DNA of 64,000 nt, from contig JADNYV010000005.1 of NCBI GenBank assembly GCA_015501055.1, forward strand, positions 1-64,000, in the 5' to 3' direction. The notes under the pieces are model-generated. The model had not been told where the DNA came from and made no database searches. It saw only the letters and a program-made list of their open reading frames with translations. This document shows, piece after piece, positions 49,038 through 59,520 of the stretch. Source of the DNA: Mucidula mucida. Lineage: Eukaryota > Basidiomycota > Agaricomycetes > Agaricales > Physalacriaceae. The position numbers and the translations under genes are program-made. The stretch's first letter is position 1. The number at the start of each line of letters is the position of its first letter.

Positions 49038-50372
49038 CTAGCCATACCACTTGTTCCCAAGGCGCGTCTTCGCCGGCGGACGCTGCGGAACCATTGGTTC
49101 AGTAATGTCGAAGACCTCGATTGCCCTCTGCAACAGCACGCAGTAAGCGGGAGTTCACGAAGCGATATTAATAATCTACCTTCCATGTGGCTTGATCAAA
49201 CTCAAGTACAATTTGACGTTTGCGAAGCCCGTTGTCGTAGTCTTCGTCTGAAGGTTGACCACAACTATCTGGAAACGTGAAGATAAGAATGGCCGTCATG
49301 TACTGAAAATGAAGGTGATCTTACATATCATCGGTTCGCCGTCAAGACTAGTCTCCAGCGCGACCTTGCCGTCACGGATGAGGAAAGAGAGGTGGAAGAT
49401 ATTTTCCACTGACTGCGCGAAGTCGTTTGGATTTATGATGAATTTAAACAGGTCGACTGCCTCCCCAATTTCTGTCAAGAGATTTTCCAGCTAAATACCG
49501 ATTCAATATTGGTTTGCGAGTAAAGCATGGATAACTTACGACTGCGACGTTCTTCGTGGTCTCATTCTCAGAGCGAGCAATATCTTCTTCCTTTAACTCT
49601 TGAGGCTTTCGCTCTTCCGCCTTGTTTTTCTCCAACTTGGCTCGCTGTACAGGTGCTCTTTTCTTCGCTTCAAGTGAAAGTGGCCCCAGCCTGCGGAAAT
49701 GTTGATGTAAAGAAGAAAGTCGAGAAAGTGACATACATGAAGCCAATGGCTGGTGCTCTGTGTGTGTTTGCAAGAGCCTTGCGCCCAATAATGGTCCAGT
49801 CGAGAACCATATCCGGGTCGTCTTCATCGTCTTCCGCGTCAGACTGGACTTCCTCCGGAATCTGGTTGCCAAACTTGCGGCCACCCATGAATGTTACGAG
49901 CTTGGAGACGAACTCGTCAACGTCAAACGCGCCTGCGCCGGACTTCATTGCTCGGGCCTTCTGAGCGCCGAGATTTGAGGCCATTAACAGAAAAGCGGAA
50001 TCGAGTGTGGCCTCTTGGGGTCCCTTGACTACATTACCGAGTTAATAAACGCGCTATGAGGAGCTGGAAACGCGTACCTCGAGCAAAGTATTTATCAGCC
50101 TTGCCAATACCATCCGCGATATCGCTGATACTTAGATCATTGATATTTGCTTGATGTTCTGCAAAAAACGCGTCTTTTTCGAGTGATAAGCCTTAATGGA
50201 GTGTAACTTACGCTCCATGTTCCGTGTGAGGGACCGATAGTCCTTGCGGACGGCACGCTTCTCGTCTGCATCCTGGTCGGGATCGTAGATGAGACCGCCT
50301 GTGTGTGACGCGGTGAATGAAGACCAAATTGTGGAAGTAAAGAGGACCTTTTGACGAGCCTGCCTGCGACAT
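49038..50372 (-). CDS. NSE4: Smc5/6 complex kleisin Nse4
   Basis: Kleisin subunit that bridges the Smc5 and Smc6 heads and helps repair and replication-fork stability. Start at 50372 (MSQAGSSK), an intron, then GLIYDPDQDADEKRAVRKDY and RSLTRNME, the N-terminal part that contacts Smc6. A middle section INDLSISDIADGIGKADKYF is followed by an acidic linker. The C-terminal winged-helix region FIINPNDFAQSVENIFHLSF and LIRDGKVALE is the most conserved part of the family. The end is LGNKWYG at 49038. About seven short introns. It is divergent from the SNF2/RING gene, with roughly 190 bases between the start codons. Confidence 0.9.
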
Positions 50373-50563
50373 TGTGTGGGGTCGGGAGACGCGTTGTTGA
50401 CAATGAAGTAAGAGGCAAAGAGCGTTACTGTGTTGTGCTTTGTTTGTTGGGCGCGTCCAACGTCGGGCCCCGCCCTGATTGCACCTTCTTGACTGAAGAG
50501 CTCGACGACCATGAACCATCTTGTGGCGTACGTGGCCATTCATCTCCTCTTCATCGTACTTTA

Positions 50564-53500
50564 ATGTCGGGCACAGTATTCAAAGTCGGCGCGTGCTAAA
50601 TGCCATGGACCACCGCCCTGCAAGGTACCGTCAAGTGATTCCGTTGCAAAAGACGCGTCGCCAAATCTTTTTTTTCTTTGCAGAATTCGCCAGTAGAGAC
50701 AGGCAGCCTTCGATATGGAAAACTTATTACCGCTAACTTTGGTGACTCGATTGAATGGCGGCACTGGTAAGACGACCATGACATTCATCATCGCGTTGTT
50801 TAACACGATTGAAAAGGGGATGCGTCACGCCAGACATCCTTGCCGAACTTGCCACAGTCAATTTGGATCAGATAAAGGACTTTGCATCATTGAGGTCCTT
50901 CCTTTCTTTCTACCATCATCAATTTCAGTCCGTTCATTGTCCTCGCTTAGACCGGAAGACCAACAGAAAATTCGTACTGCGATCCACCGCGGGCGCGTTG
51001 ATTCTGCAGACATCCCGCCTTCAGCGCGCCCACCGGTGTCAACACACGTTTCACCCGCTATCCAATCCGCGCCGAGTCAGAAAGAACGCCGAGCTCTGCT
51101 TGACGCCGCTGCAGCCCCCGCCACATACACGCATTCAAGTGCAGCTAGCATAACTGCACCTATCGTACCAGCTCACCTTCCTCCAGCTGTTGATTAACAC
51201 CAGTAGTGGTTCCCTCATCCCAAGGACCTCCTAGTCAGAAACAACGAAGGGCCCTTCGAGACGCTGTCGCTGCCGCTTCAAGTACACCCCCAATAGCCAT
51301 GCCTTCAACCTCCACAATGCCTGCGTCATCCTCGCAAGTCTCTAGCCCTCGAGGCATCTCAAGTCAAGGGCAACGCCGCGTGGCTATAGCAGCCACTAAA
51401 GCAAGTCCAAAGAAGCGAAAGTTACTCATGACTCTCTAGCGACGTCGGCTGCAGTACCTCAAGTAGTCAAGCTCTCGCCCCAGTTGAGGATGAGACCCTA
51501 GAGGAAGAAACTCGCGAAGAGTTGTACACGAGCATGCGAACTAATGTAGTGGGCATCCAATATTACAAAGGTTGGTTTCCTCGCTTGATAGGCTCTTGTC
51601 CATTTCACGCCTTTCTCAGGTTTGGTGGTCCCGGAGAAGAGGTTATTCTGAATCGAGAGCCACATAATCCCTACGATAGGTGCGATATCACTGTGTTGTG
51701 TAGTCCATTCTAATCGTTGGATAGGAATGCCATCCAAGTCCTGAATATTAGCAGAACGCAAGTCGGCCATCTCCCTATGAACGTGGCTTCGAAACTGGCG
51801 CCGCTTTTGGACCAACACCTTGTGAATTGTGAGGCCATTATACATGATGGAAATTGTACGCCCTCTTTCATCTATGCTGGCTGTGGCTCATCTTTGTTCA
51901 GTGTCTGGATTCAGAGGTTATACACTCGACTTGTAAGGAACGTCGTTTACCAAGCCCGGCCACTCACTTGGTACAGAACAATCAGATTTTACGCTGCAGC
52001 CGACAAACGTGCACTTATTCAGCCGAAGTTGATATGGGCTACGCCGGGACAGCGTGGTTTCGGGCAGACTACTGGGCCAGTGCTCCTTCTTACGCCCCTC
52101 TTTCTCAGGTATCATCGTCGAGTGGTGGGGGCACAAACGCGCCAGGGCCCTCTCAGCAGCGAAAGTCGCATGTTACTGCAAACACCAAAGCCCAGATTGA
52201 AGCAGCTTTGAAGCAGGAGGAAGCTCGCCAAAAGGCAGCCGAGCTCAGCCGCATTTTGAATACCCTTGAAAAGGTTGACGATGAAGGGCGACGAAGCTCT
52301 CTCCTGGACAGTGTCTGTGCGTCGGACGATGTTCTCAATCTTCCTCTACATCCCGATCCACCTGGGATTGCCAAGGGTGATCTTTTGGTTGACTTGATGA
52401 AGCATCAGGTGCCCTTTCAGCTCCCTTCGGATCAAACCTTGAACTCACTTCGACTTTAGAGTCAGGGGCTGCAGTGGTGTATTAAAGAGAGTACCCGGTC
52501 TTGCCCAAGAAGGAAAGCGATAAACCCGTTCAGTTTTGGCAGCTTCGCCAGAATCCGACGAAGGTTGGTTGATCGCCTAAAGTGGTCTTCATCATGCTAA
52601 TGCCTCAACAGAAGAGCAGTTATTATTTCAATAGTAGGTCGCGCAGTATGCAACGGCTACATTGGTCTCATCTGCGCTTTAGTTGCAACGAAAACTCCTA
52701 TGGCTGCTCCGCCTGTTTTAGGTCGTGGAGCTCTCTTTGCGGATGCCATGGCAAGTGTTGTTTGCGAGATCATTGACGAACTTGACTTCACTACATCCTA
52801 CAGGGTTTGGTAAGGTTCTCCTTCAAGTAACAGCGTTTCTCTGAGAGCAACGTAGGGCAAAACTTTGACGATGCTTGCCCTTATTCTTGCAACGAAGAAG
52901 GACAAGCCAGCGCATTTTTCGAACGCCACCTTAATCGGTGAGAGTGACCATCGCGTATGATACCTCGGAAACTCAACGTAGCTGTCTCTAGTCGTACCGT
53001 TATCGATTCTTTCAGTAAGTCCTTCTCGAATTCAACGAAGTCGTTCGCCAATGGTACTTCCAGAACTGGGAAAAGCAAATTCAAGATCATTGCTCGCCGG
53101 GTGCGTTGAAAGCGCACGTCTATTATGGGCCAGGTCGTTCCGTTAGCGCAGAAGACCTTGGCCAATTCGACGTGGTTATCACGACCTATCAAGTCTGCGT
53201 CACAGAACATACAGACTTCAAACCGGAAGATGGCCCTAGCAAAAAGAAGCGTAAAGGTGGTAAGCCGCTATTTGGTGTCCAGTGGAAAGTGCGTAGTTCA
53301 GAGGTTATCTATGGGAATATTTGATTCATGTTGTACTTCTTAGCGAATAATTCTCGACGAGGGTCATTGTATCCGTAACCCGAAGACGAAAATGGCCAAG
53401 GCAGTATGCGCAGTCCCTGCCGAGCGTCGTTGGGTTCTGACGGGTACTCCCATCGTACGCAGACAACCTAGATTTTTTCATACCGACTCAAATCGTATCT

Positions 53501-55915
53501 ATAGATTAACTCTCCAAGGGTATTCCGATTCTCGTCTGGACTGGTTAAGTGCTGACATGACGGCAGGATCTTGGCTCTATCATGACGTTCTTGAAGATCT
53601 GTCAGCCTTTGGACAACGAAGACTTTTTCAAACGTTTGCTACTACGCCCACTGAAGAATGGGGCTCCAGCTGGAGCGGAACTTTTGCGTGTAGGTCCATT
53701 AAAAGTAGACTTTACATCACTGACGCGAGGTTAAGGCTTTGATGAGCCATATTTGTATCAGAAGGACGAAAGAAGTGTGTCGATGTCGGGTCTTATTATC
53801 GTCGTATACTGAAACGCGCACAGATGCAAGACAGTTCAGGCAACCCGCTCATTCCACTCCCTCCTGTTTGTTTTCTTGTCTGTTGTCACTTGCATAATTT
53901 GACGTTTTCTAGGTGGAAATGACCCTCGTGCCGGTGGCGTTGCTCGACGATGCCAGAGTTGGTTTCTCTTGTTATCTTCCGTGTCCGTAGCTCACCTTTA
54001 CCAGGAACTTTACGAGAAGTGGAAAATCTTTCGAAACAGCGAATTCAAGGCTACATCAGTCGTGGAGAAGCAAAAACAGTGAGATCTGTCTAGTGGTGGC
54101 GGCAAAGTTTTCTCGCTTATCTTTGATCAGATGCAATCCAATGTGCTGAGCATGCTCACGCGCATGAGACAAATTTCACTCCATCCAGGTCTTGTTCCCA
54201 AGAATTACATCGACGAGTTAAGGGCAATGCTTGACAGTGACGACAAAAGCAAGCCGCGTGTTGCCCTTCGTCCGGAGGACAAAGTTCGATTGCAAAGTCA
54301 GCTCTTGCAGGCCATCGAGGACTCTGAGGAGTGTCCAATCTGCCTGGACGTCCCTGATAGCATAAATGCTCGGATAACTTCATGTGCCCATGTGTTCTGC
54401 ATTCAATGGTTTGTCATATGTTCACCTACCTGTAAATGTTATAACGTACCGTTTAGCATAACTGAAATTTTGAGCCGTCAAGGCAAATGTCCCATGGTGG
54501 GCACTTCGTTCCTCGTGGAAACAGTCGTTCACGTTCTTGTAGGACCGTCAAGAGATTTCTATCGCCGATGTAATCGAACCTCCTCCACCAACCGAGTTAA
54601 CTCAAATGCAGTATCACACTGAGGAAGAGACTTTCGAAGGAGGCTCATCAGCCAAGATCGATCAACTTATTCACCTTCTCACCCTCTTACCCGTTACTGA
54701 GAAATCACTGGTCTTCTCGCAGTTCACGACTTTTTTGGACAAAGTAAGTTGCCGTCAATGTTGTGTCAGGCACTCAGGTTTAAGGCTTTTGTAGATTGCT
54801 GAAGAGCTTGATACTCGAGGGTGAGTACAATTCTACCTTCAGTTCCTTGGTTGAAACATGGGTTTCAAGGATTCCATATGAGCGATTTGACGGTCGAATG
54901 TCCGCAAAAAAGCGCCAAGAGGTTCTTGCCAGATTTTCGATACCATTTGAGGAGCCCAAGCAAGTTGAGGAGTCTATGGAAGTTGAACAACCAAGAAGGA
55001 GGAAGGCCAAAGCTTCACGGCGGGTTGTTGCCGATGACTCTGATGACTTCCCTATGAACAATTTGGACAGCGACTTTACGCCGTTGCCTCAAGACAACAG
55101 CGACAATGACGATGACTTCGTAGTGTCCGACAGCGATGACGACTCTTACACAAGGAAAAAGCTCAAGGGCAAGGGTAAAGCAAAACCCAAATCCAAGTCG
55201 AAAGGCAAAACTTTCCTCCAGCGAGAGGATCTCGCTTTTGGAAGCGGCGAAAATGCCAAAGTCCTGTTACTTTCTCTCAAAGCTGTGAGTCATCATATTG
55301 TGTTATGTTGGCATCCTTGACTACAAGCTCTTATCTCAGGGTGCTCTCGGTCTCAATCTAACTGGTGTGTTTCTTTTACAAAGTTCGTAGATGCATCTTG
55401 ATTACCGTTTCGAACTAGTTGCGAATAATGTGTTCTTGTGAGTTATCATGTAACTATCTGTTGACTCGTAACTAAGTTCTCTTGTAGGATGGATCCGTGA
55501 GCTCCTGCATTGCCGTGACTTACATACATCCAGCAGCTTATATTACTTCAGATGGTGGCAAGAGGGTATCGAAAGCCAGGCTATCGACAGAGTCAATCGA
55601 ATCGGCCAAAAGAAAGCCGTCCATGTATACCAACTGATCGCAGAGAACACAGTAGAGGCGAAGGTACATCACGTTTCCACCGTTACGACGATTGGCTAAC
55701 ATGCAGCAGGTCCTCGAAATCCAGGAGAAGAAGAAGGCTCTGATAAAACAGGCATTTTCCGGTCCAAACGCACGGAGACGCCACTGCAGAGGAAAGAGGC
55801 ACGCTTGCAAGGTACGTACTATCACCTACTAATGTCTACGTCAACTAACGGCGACGCAGAAATCGTTGAATTGTTTGGATTGAGGAATTCGCAAGTACCG
55901 CCTGTCTTGGACTGA
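50564..55915 (+). CDS. PARP-finger / HIRAN / SNF2 / RING protein (Rad5/HLTF-like), frame-disrupted
   Basis: Rad5/HLTF-type DNA translocase and putative ubiquitin ligase of post-replication repair. In order: a PARP-type zinc finger (KCHGPPPC, GSLRYGKL, EWRHWGC), NLS-like SPKKRK, HIRAN (MRTNVVGIQYYKG, REPHNPYDRNAIQVLNI), Walker A ADAMGLGKT, LIVVPLSILSNWEKQI, the DEGH box ILDEGHCIRNP, TGTPI, RING (CPICLD, SCAHVFCIQC, KCPMD) inside the helicase, then VFSQFTTFLDK, YERFDGRMS, a long acidic/basic insert, and QAIDRVNRIGQKKAVHVYQL. About two dozen introns, one with a GC donor, and a 6-base microexon in Walker A. At least five junctions (about 51195, 51622, 52491, 54016, 55762) need one extra base to keep frame, mostly in short homopolymers. 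It is either a decaying gene or a poorly sequenced stretch. The exact start is unresolved. Confidence 0.82.
52804..52809 (+). other. Six-base microexon in the Walker A motif
   Basis: Between two introns (52751-52803 with a GC donor GCAAGT, and 52810-52855 with donor GTAAGG) sits GGTTTG, coding Gly-Leu. Upstream exon ends ADAM, downstream begins GKTLTML. Only inclusion of the six bases restores the universal SNF2 motif GLGKT; skipping them gives the broken ADAMGKT without changing frame. Confidence 0.8.
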
Positions 55916-56499
55916 GACTATACCTGCACTTATAGCCTATACTAATTTTACATATACCTGACAAAGTACAGAATACCTATCAACGTTGTAGTTCGAATCG
56001 GACAGATCGCGTCTCAATTCCAGTGAAAAGTGCCTCTAGGATCTGCGAGAGAACCGTAGAACCCGGCTGACTCTCGAAGAACGAGCTCGAAAATCACGTA
56101 CTCACACATTGTGCAAGTAATCTGAAACGGGGTAGTAGCCGCATATCCGGTGAATCGCTGGGATACTACTGGGATAGCATCTTGGATAGCATTGGATGAC
56201 AGATTTCAGGACAGCAGCAAGTATATATTGACTTGGATGGGGTACAATAGAGACAGCTCGGACTACAGATGTATGAATAACGAAGTAGTAGAGCCTGAGG
56301 GAATATATACACTCCACGCTTCAAGCTTCAAGCTCAAGCTCAATATTTACGCCATATCGACTCATATCGACAGGAGAAATTCTGTGACCAGGGTTTGTGA
56401 GTCAGTACTGAGTGGAGTAGCACATGGATTATCGCCCTGAAGCCTGGAGTCCGAAATATAAATACTGGAAAGAGGGCTGATGCAATTACAGCTCGTGTC
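55916..56499. other. Intergenic region, nothing recognised
   Basis: 584 bases between the SNF2/RING gene and the GNAT gene. It contains short inverted pieces around 56150-56330 (GGGATACTACTGGGATAGC with later GATACTG-like words) but no ORF with coding character and no RNA gene that I can support. Confidence 0.4.
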
Positions 56500-57323
56500 A
56501 TGGCAGGAAACCACCCACTCAGATTCACATCGCCGACCAATCGTCTGCAGATCGATATCGCAGACAGTTCCGAGGACGATTTAGTCGCAGCTCTTCGAAT
56601 ACACCCAGATGTGCGGCGATATCTTCCACAATTCCCTGTTACCATGTCTGTAGCAGAAGCGGCGAAATTGAGAGAGAAGAGGGCCGCAGATCTTGGGTTT
56701 TCGGGTTATCATATTCATATCGTGGAGGGGGGGGGGTACGCATGTTCGTGGGCGTTGTGGGATTGGAACATCTCGACGAATTCAACAAGTCGGTTGAAAC
56801 CGGAGTCTTGTTGTTACCGAACGCTCACAGAAAGGGCGTGGCGACTGAGGCACTCTATGTGGTCCTGGCTTACCTCTTCAATGAGCGACAAGTACATCGC
56901 GTGGAGTTCGAGACTGCGGTGGACAACAAGGGCATGAGAGGGTGGTTGGACGCTGTAGCCGGTGCCAAACTGCAAGGGATACTGAGAGACTATTGGAAAG
57001 ATGCAGAGGATGCTAGCCGGTTTGTAGATGTGGCACGTTACAACATACTAGAGGAGGAGTGGAAAGGCAGCGTCGAGGGGCGATTGAAAGCTAGGCTGAG
57101 ATGTCGAATGGGCCCATTCCGTTCTAGTGATACATTGAAATCAGAATACACTCAAGTACTAATCTGCAGCGCAAACGTCAGCCGGCGAAGAAGGAGAAAG
57201 GAGAAGACAACGCACAGCGGTCAAATACGACTCGGCAACGATACGCGCCCGTGCATTCAGGCTCAATTTCATGTCGCTAATTTCTCTGTCAACCTCCTTC
57301 ATAAACCTGGGGGCGCCTGTTAG
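56500..57323 (+). CDS. GNAT-family acetyltransferase, frame-broken at a G10 run
   Basis: A small acetyltransferase of the RimJ/RimL-like GNAT type (Ala/Ser N-terminal acetylation or small-molecule acetylation in relatives). The first frame has [19 protein letters not shown] and the helix [17 protein letters not shown]; the second has [12 protein letters not shown], the acetyl-CoA loop region [20 protein letters not shown] and [19 protein letters not shown]. The two frames meet at a run of ten G (56726-56735); eight or eleven would keep them together. No intron fits. The C-terminal 80 codons run over the 3' end of ARPC4 on the other strand and are low in family character, so the true stop may lie earlier. 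Confidence 0.7.
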
Positions 57324-57967
57324 GCTAAGCTATCGTTGAATCGACAAGAGACACACTCAATAATGAAATCGACAATTTTGTGCTTCAACATTGTCTCGGA
57401 GTGTGTGTTGGTTATGAGAAAAGAAATGTCGTATCCCTTGAGATATGGTCGATGATTCAAGAAGAATGCCACACTTTGCTGCGCACCTGGACAGGCTTTC
57501 GCCTAAGGACGATAAAGCTTTCAGCTCGTTGCATCATGAAGCGGGTGAACTTGTGACACAGTATTCTCTCAATCTCGTCGGCTTGTTTGATCTTGATGCT
57601 GAGTCTGATGGAGTTGACGGATGATTCGATGAGGACGCGCTCATTCTCATTGCGAGAGATGATGAGCGGGTTGAGGAGCACCTCTTTGGATCCACTGCAA
57701 CAGGCTGTCAATGACACGAATCGCTGGCAACAAGGACATCAGCGTACGATGCCTCCACCTCTGGTTTGTTGTGGCGCTCGACGACCTGATACCCATGAGC
57801 ATCGGGACTGCGATGTCGATGCGGACTGACCTGCGATGAAAAGTTCTCCAGCGTCAGCGCTGCGGTCAACGTTGAGCGCACTGCGGCAAGATATGGTCTT
57901 AAGGCGTTTGACTGAGAGTATAATGTTGAGCGAACAAGCGGGAGATACGGGAAAATGGGCAGACCAT
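57152..57967 (-). CDS. ARC19: Arp2/3 complex 20 kDa subunit ARPC4
   Basis: Core subunit of the Arp2/3 actin-nucleating complex. The first coding exon is just ATG (57965-57967), followed at once by an intron ending in CTCTCAG; the second begins [19 protein letters not shown]. Further exons give [12 protein letters not shown], then [59 protein letters not shown], and [20 protein letters not shown]. The length (about 168 residues) and sequence are those of the family. The extreme end is uncertain: a last intron gives a stop at 57152-57154, reading through gives a stop at 57159-57161. Its 3' end overlaps the GNAT frame on the plus strand. Confidence 0.9.
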
Positions 57968-58082
57968 GCTTGGAAACTGGAGTAAGGAGCGCGGTCACGC
58001 TGCTACCGAAGTGCACTCGTCGGAGTTTGAATGCATTCGTTCGATCAGCAATCATTTTTTTCTCGCTTTCATCTCTCACACA

Positions 58083-59520
58083 ATGAATTACCGCGTAATT
58101 TCAACATGGTCTCTTTCACTATATCTGATCTTCCAACGTGTTGATTGACTGGCTTATAGGTCTCTCAAGGTCGCGCCTTCAAAGGAGGGCACCACCATTG
58201 AAACCAATTTTCCTGTAAAAATCACCAATGTCGCCCTCGGCGACGATTCAGAAACTCCCAACATATCTGGACGGACCACTCTTAAAATGGCGTATGAGGA
58301 GCCTGTCGACTTCTCTGACAGCGAGGATGAGGGCTCCGGTGAAAAAAGCGTCACTGCCATCTGTTCTTTATCTGTGGGAAAAGTAAAAAAAAATCTTCTA
58401 TCTAACTGCATTGCATCCTGACGATCAGCAAGGTTGAACATCTCTCGCTGGATGTCGTTCTCCATGAACACGGAAAATTCATCTTCACGGTCTCTGGAGA
58501 AAAGTAGGAAATTGTGTTTCCCAATCTAATCCTAGCGTACTCAATCTCTTCTTAGCACCGTATATCTTACAGGTGTTCAGATAGGTATGCGTTTCCTCAA
58601 TCATACTCTGCCTACCTAATGATCTGTAGACGAAATTTTACCTGACCACGACCATGATCCAACCGGCGACTGGGACTCTGACGAAGAGGAGGACGCCTTC
58701 GCTTTACAGGATGTCAGCTCTGATGTGGAAATGGAAGCGGATGGTTTCGAAAGCGATGCAAGGTACGCAGCAGACTTGACCCAATTCCTTTTGTTGAATT
58801 GTTATGTTAGCCGATTCGAAGAGCTCCACGACGAGCCCAAAGCCAAAGACAAGAAGAGACCAAGAGATTCTGTAGATGCTGATGCCGACGTAGCCAAACC
58901 CTCCAAGGCTGAGAAGAAGAAGGCCAAGAAGCAAAAAGGCCAGGATGGCAAAGCTGTTCCTGCTGAAGCCGATGCCGAAGCCGCCCCAGCCATCGCCGAG
59001 AAGAAGGAGAAAAAAGAGAAGAAGGAGAAGGGCGGAGCCAAGGAGCTGCCGGGTGGATTAAAGCTGAAAGACGCGACAATTGGCACCGGCCCGCAAGCAA
59101 AGAAAGGTCAGAGGATCGAGATGAGGTACATTGGCAAATTGCAAAACGGCAAAGTTTTCGACTCAAACACGAAAGGGAAACCTGTGAGTCTGTAATCTGC
59201 TTACAGTGGTTGCGCGCTGACGTCCGCTGTTAGTTTGCATTCCGTCTTGGACAGGGAGAGGTTATAAAAGGCAAGTTTAAGCTCTGATCTAAGAGGCTTC
59301 TGCTGACTGGTGAACAAAAGGTTGGGATGAAGGAATTGTAGGAATGCAAGTCGGGGGTGAACGCGTGCTCACCATACCTCCTGGGTTAGCCTACGGAAAG
59401 AAGGGCTCTGGTCCTATTCCTCCCAATGCCACCTTGACGTTCGGTGCGTGATATTTTTAAAGAATTCAACAGGCCATTGAAAAGCTCTCTGCAGAGTGCA
59501 AGCTTGTCAACATCAAATAA
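58083..59520 (+). CDS. Nucleolar FKBP-type prolyl isomerase (Fpr3/Fpr4-like)
   Basis: A nucleolar peptidyl-prolyl isomerase and histone chaperone type. The N-terminal nucleoplasmin-like part ([19 protein letters not shown], split by an intron at 58109-58159) is followed by acidic tracts ([22 protein letters not shown]) and a long Lys/Ala/Glu stretch ([24 protein letters not shown]). The FKBP domain is C-terminal: [72 protein letters not shown]. The active-site aromatic and hydrophobic residues (Y, F, D in YIGKL/VFDS; W in GW; Y in AYG) are present. It ends CKLVNIK at 59518-59520. In yeast the orthologues act on histone H3 proline isomerisation and rDNA chromatin. Confidence 0.9.

Noticed and set aside
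49444..49978. Plus-strand ORFs opposite NSE4
   Set aside because: They mirror conserved NSE4 exons on the minus strand and carry no motif.
55985..56010. tRNA T-loop-like GTTCGAATC
   Set aside because: Flanking bases do not form the T stem and no other tRNA arms are present; a similar word at 11770 lies in coding sequence.
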